This document shows positions 5,024-5,148 of a stretch of DNA of 5,148 nucleotides, piece after piece. The stretch is from assembly GCA_001770785.1 (NCBI GenBank), contig MERZ01000240.1:8952-14099 (forward strand), written 5' to 3'. This DNA comes from Burkholderiales bacterium RIFCSPHIGHO2_12_FULL_61_11. GTDB lineage: Bacteria > Pseudomonadota > Gammaproteobacteria > Burkholderiales > Burkholderiaceae_C. The notes under the pieces are model-generated. The model searched no databases and had not been told where the DNA came from. It saw only the letters and a program-made list of their open reading frames with translations. The translations under genes were made by a program, and so were the position numbers. Positions within the stretch are counted from its first letter, which is position 1; each line of letters begins with the position of its first letter.

Positions 5024-5148
5024 GCTTTGCCTCCTAGGGTGGCGGTGACTTTGATGGTGCGGGTATCGGGTATTTCAGCGTGAGAAAGTACCTTGAGCTG
5101 CGGCAAACTGCGGCGTAAAAAGCGTGCCAGCAAAACGCGTAGCGGATG
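5020..5148 (-). CDS. flhA: FlhA C-terminal fragment, flagellar type III export gate protein (partial, 5' end outside window)
   Basis: Reading the minus strand from the right edge gives 42 codons: HPLRVLLARFLRRSLPQLKV, then LSHAEIPDTRTIKVTATLGG, then KA and a TGA stop. The block 'LP.L.VLSH.EIP....I....T.G' is the conserved end of the FlhA cytoplasmic domain, the part of the export gate that docks chaperone-substrate complexes such as FlgN with FlgK/FlgL. The membrane part lies outside the window. The stop overlaps the flhF start (shared TTGA, 5020-5023), and flhA-flhF adjacency is standard in polar and many betaproteobacterial flagellar clusters. Confidence 0.9.
   Translation of the reverse strand, partial: HPLRVLLARFLRRSLPQLKVLSHAEIPDTRTIKVTATLGGKA
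5030..5035 (-). promoter_or_regulatory. Shine-Dalgarno deciding the flhF TTG start
   Basis: A perfect AGGAGG on the minus strand lies six bases before the TTG at 5023. It is embedded in the end of flhA, where it encodes part of the Leu-Gly-Gly of the LGGKA tail. Spacing to the next ATG (residue 5 of flhF) would be 18 bases, so TTG is the likely start. Confidence 0.8.

Overview
The window is a piece of a flagellar gene cluster. Every stretch longer than about 130 bases is coding. Gene content and order (flhA-flhF-flhG-fliA on the minus strand, facing flgA-flgM-flgN on the plus strand), the FliA N-terminus (MYTPEGKLDK) and the GC-rich composition with GC-ending codons suggest a betaproteobacterium, most likely order Burkholderiales. 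This taxonomic call comes from remembered gene order and protein style, not from a search.

Left part, plus strand: the last 32 codons of flgA (P-ring assembly chaperone), a 77-base gap with a good sigma-28-type promoter, then flgM (anti-sigma-28) and flgN (hook-filament junction chaperone), joined by an ATGA overlap. A 130-base gap with possible hairpins (920-1049) separates these from the convergent minus-strand genes.

Right part, minus strand, transcribed right to left: the last 42 codons of flhA (export gate), flhF (SRP-type GTPase for flagellar placement), flhG (MinD-like partner of FlhF) and fliA (sigma-28). Junctions are tight. flhA and flhF share TTGA, and the flhF Shine-Dalgarno lies inside flhA. 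flhG follows flhF within about 20 bases, and the flhG end overlaps the fliA start by 14 bases. The logic is classic: FliA drives class III genes, FlgM holds FliA until the hook is complete, FlgN escorts FlgK/FlgL, and FlhF/FlhG control where and how many flagella form.

The unusual part is the FlhF/FlhG pair. FlhF is 823 residues, about twice the usual length. The canonical B and NG GTPase domains end near residue 402. The rest carries a region (about 530-805) that, from memory of the families, looks like the core and C-terminus of an IS4-type DDE transposase with most catalytic residues lost, i.e. a possible domesticated transposase fused to a flagellar GTPase. FlhG keeps the N-terminal DQAxGLR motif that stimulates FlhF, but its Walker A is destroyed and the centre of its ATPase fold is shortened, so it looks like a pseudo-ATPase. 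flhF also contains a hexanucleotide tandem repeat (Gly-Asp/Gly-Ala linker) and a G8 tract just before the P-loop, both possible sites of replication slippage.
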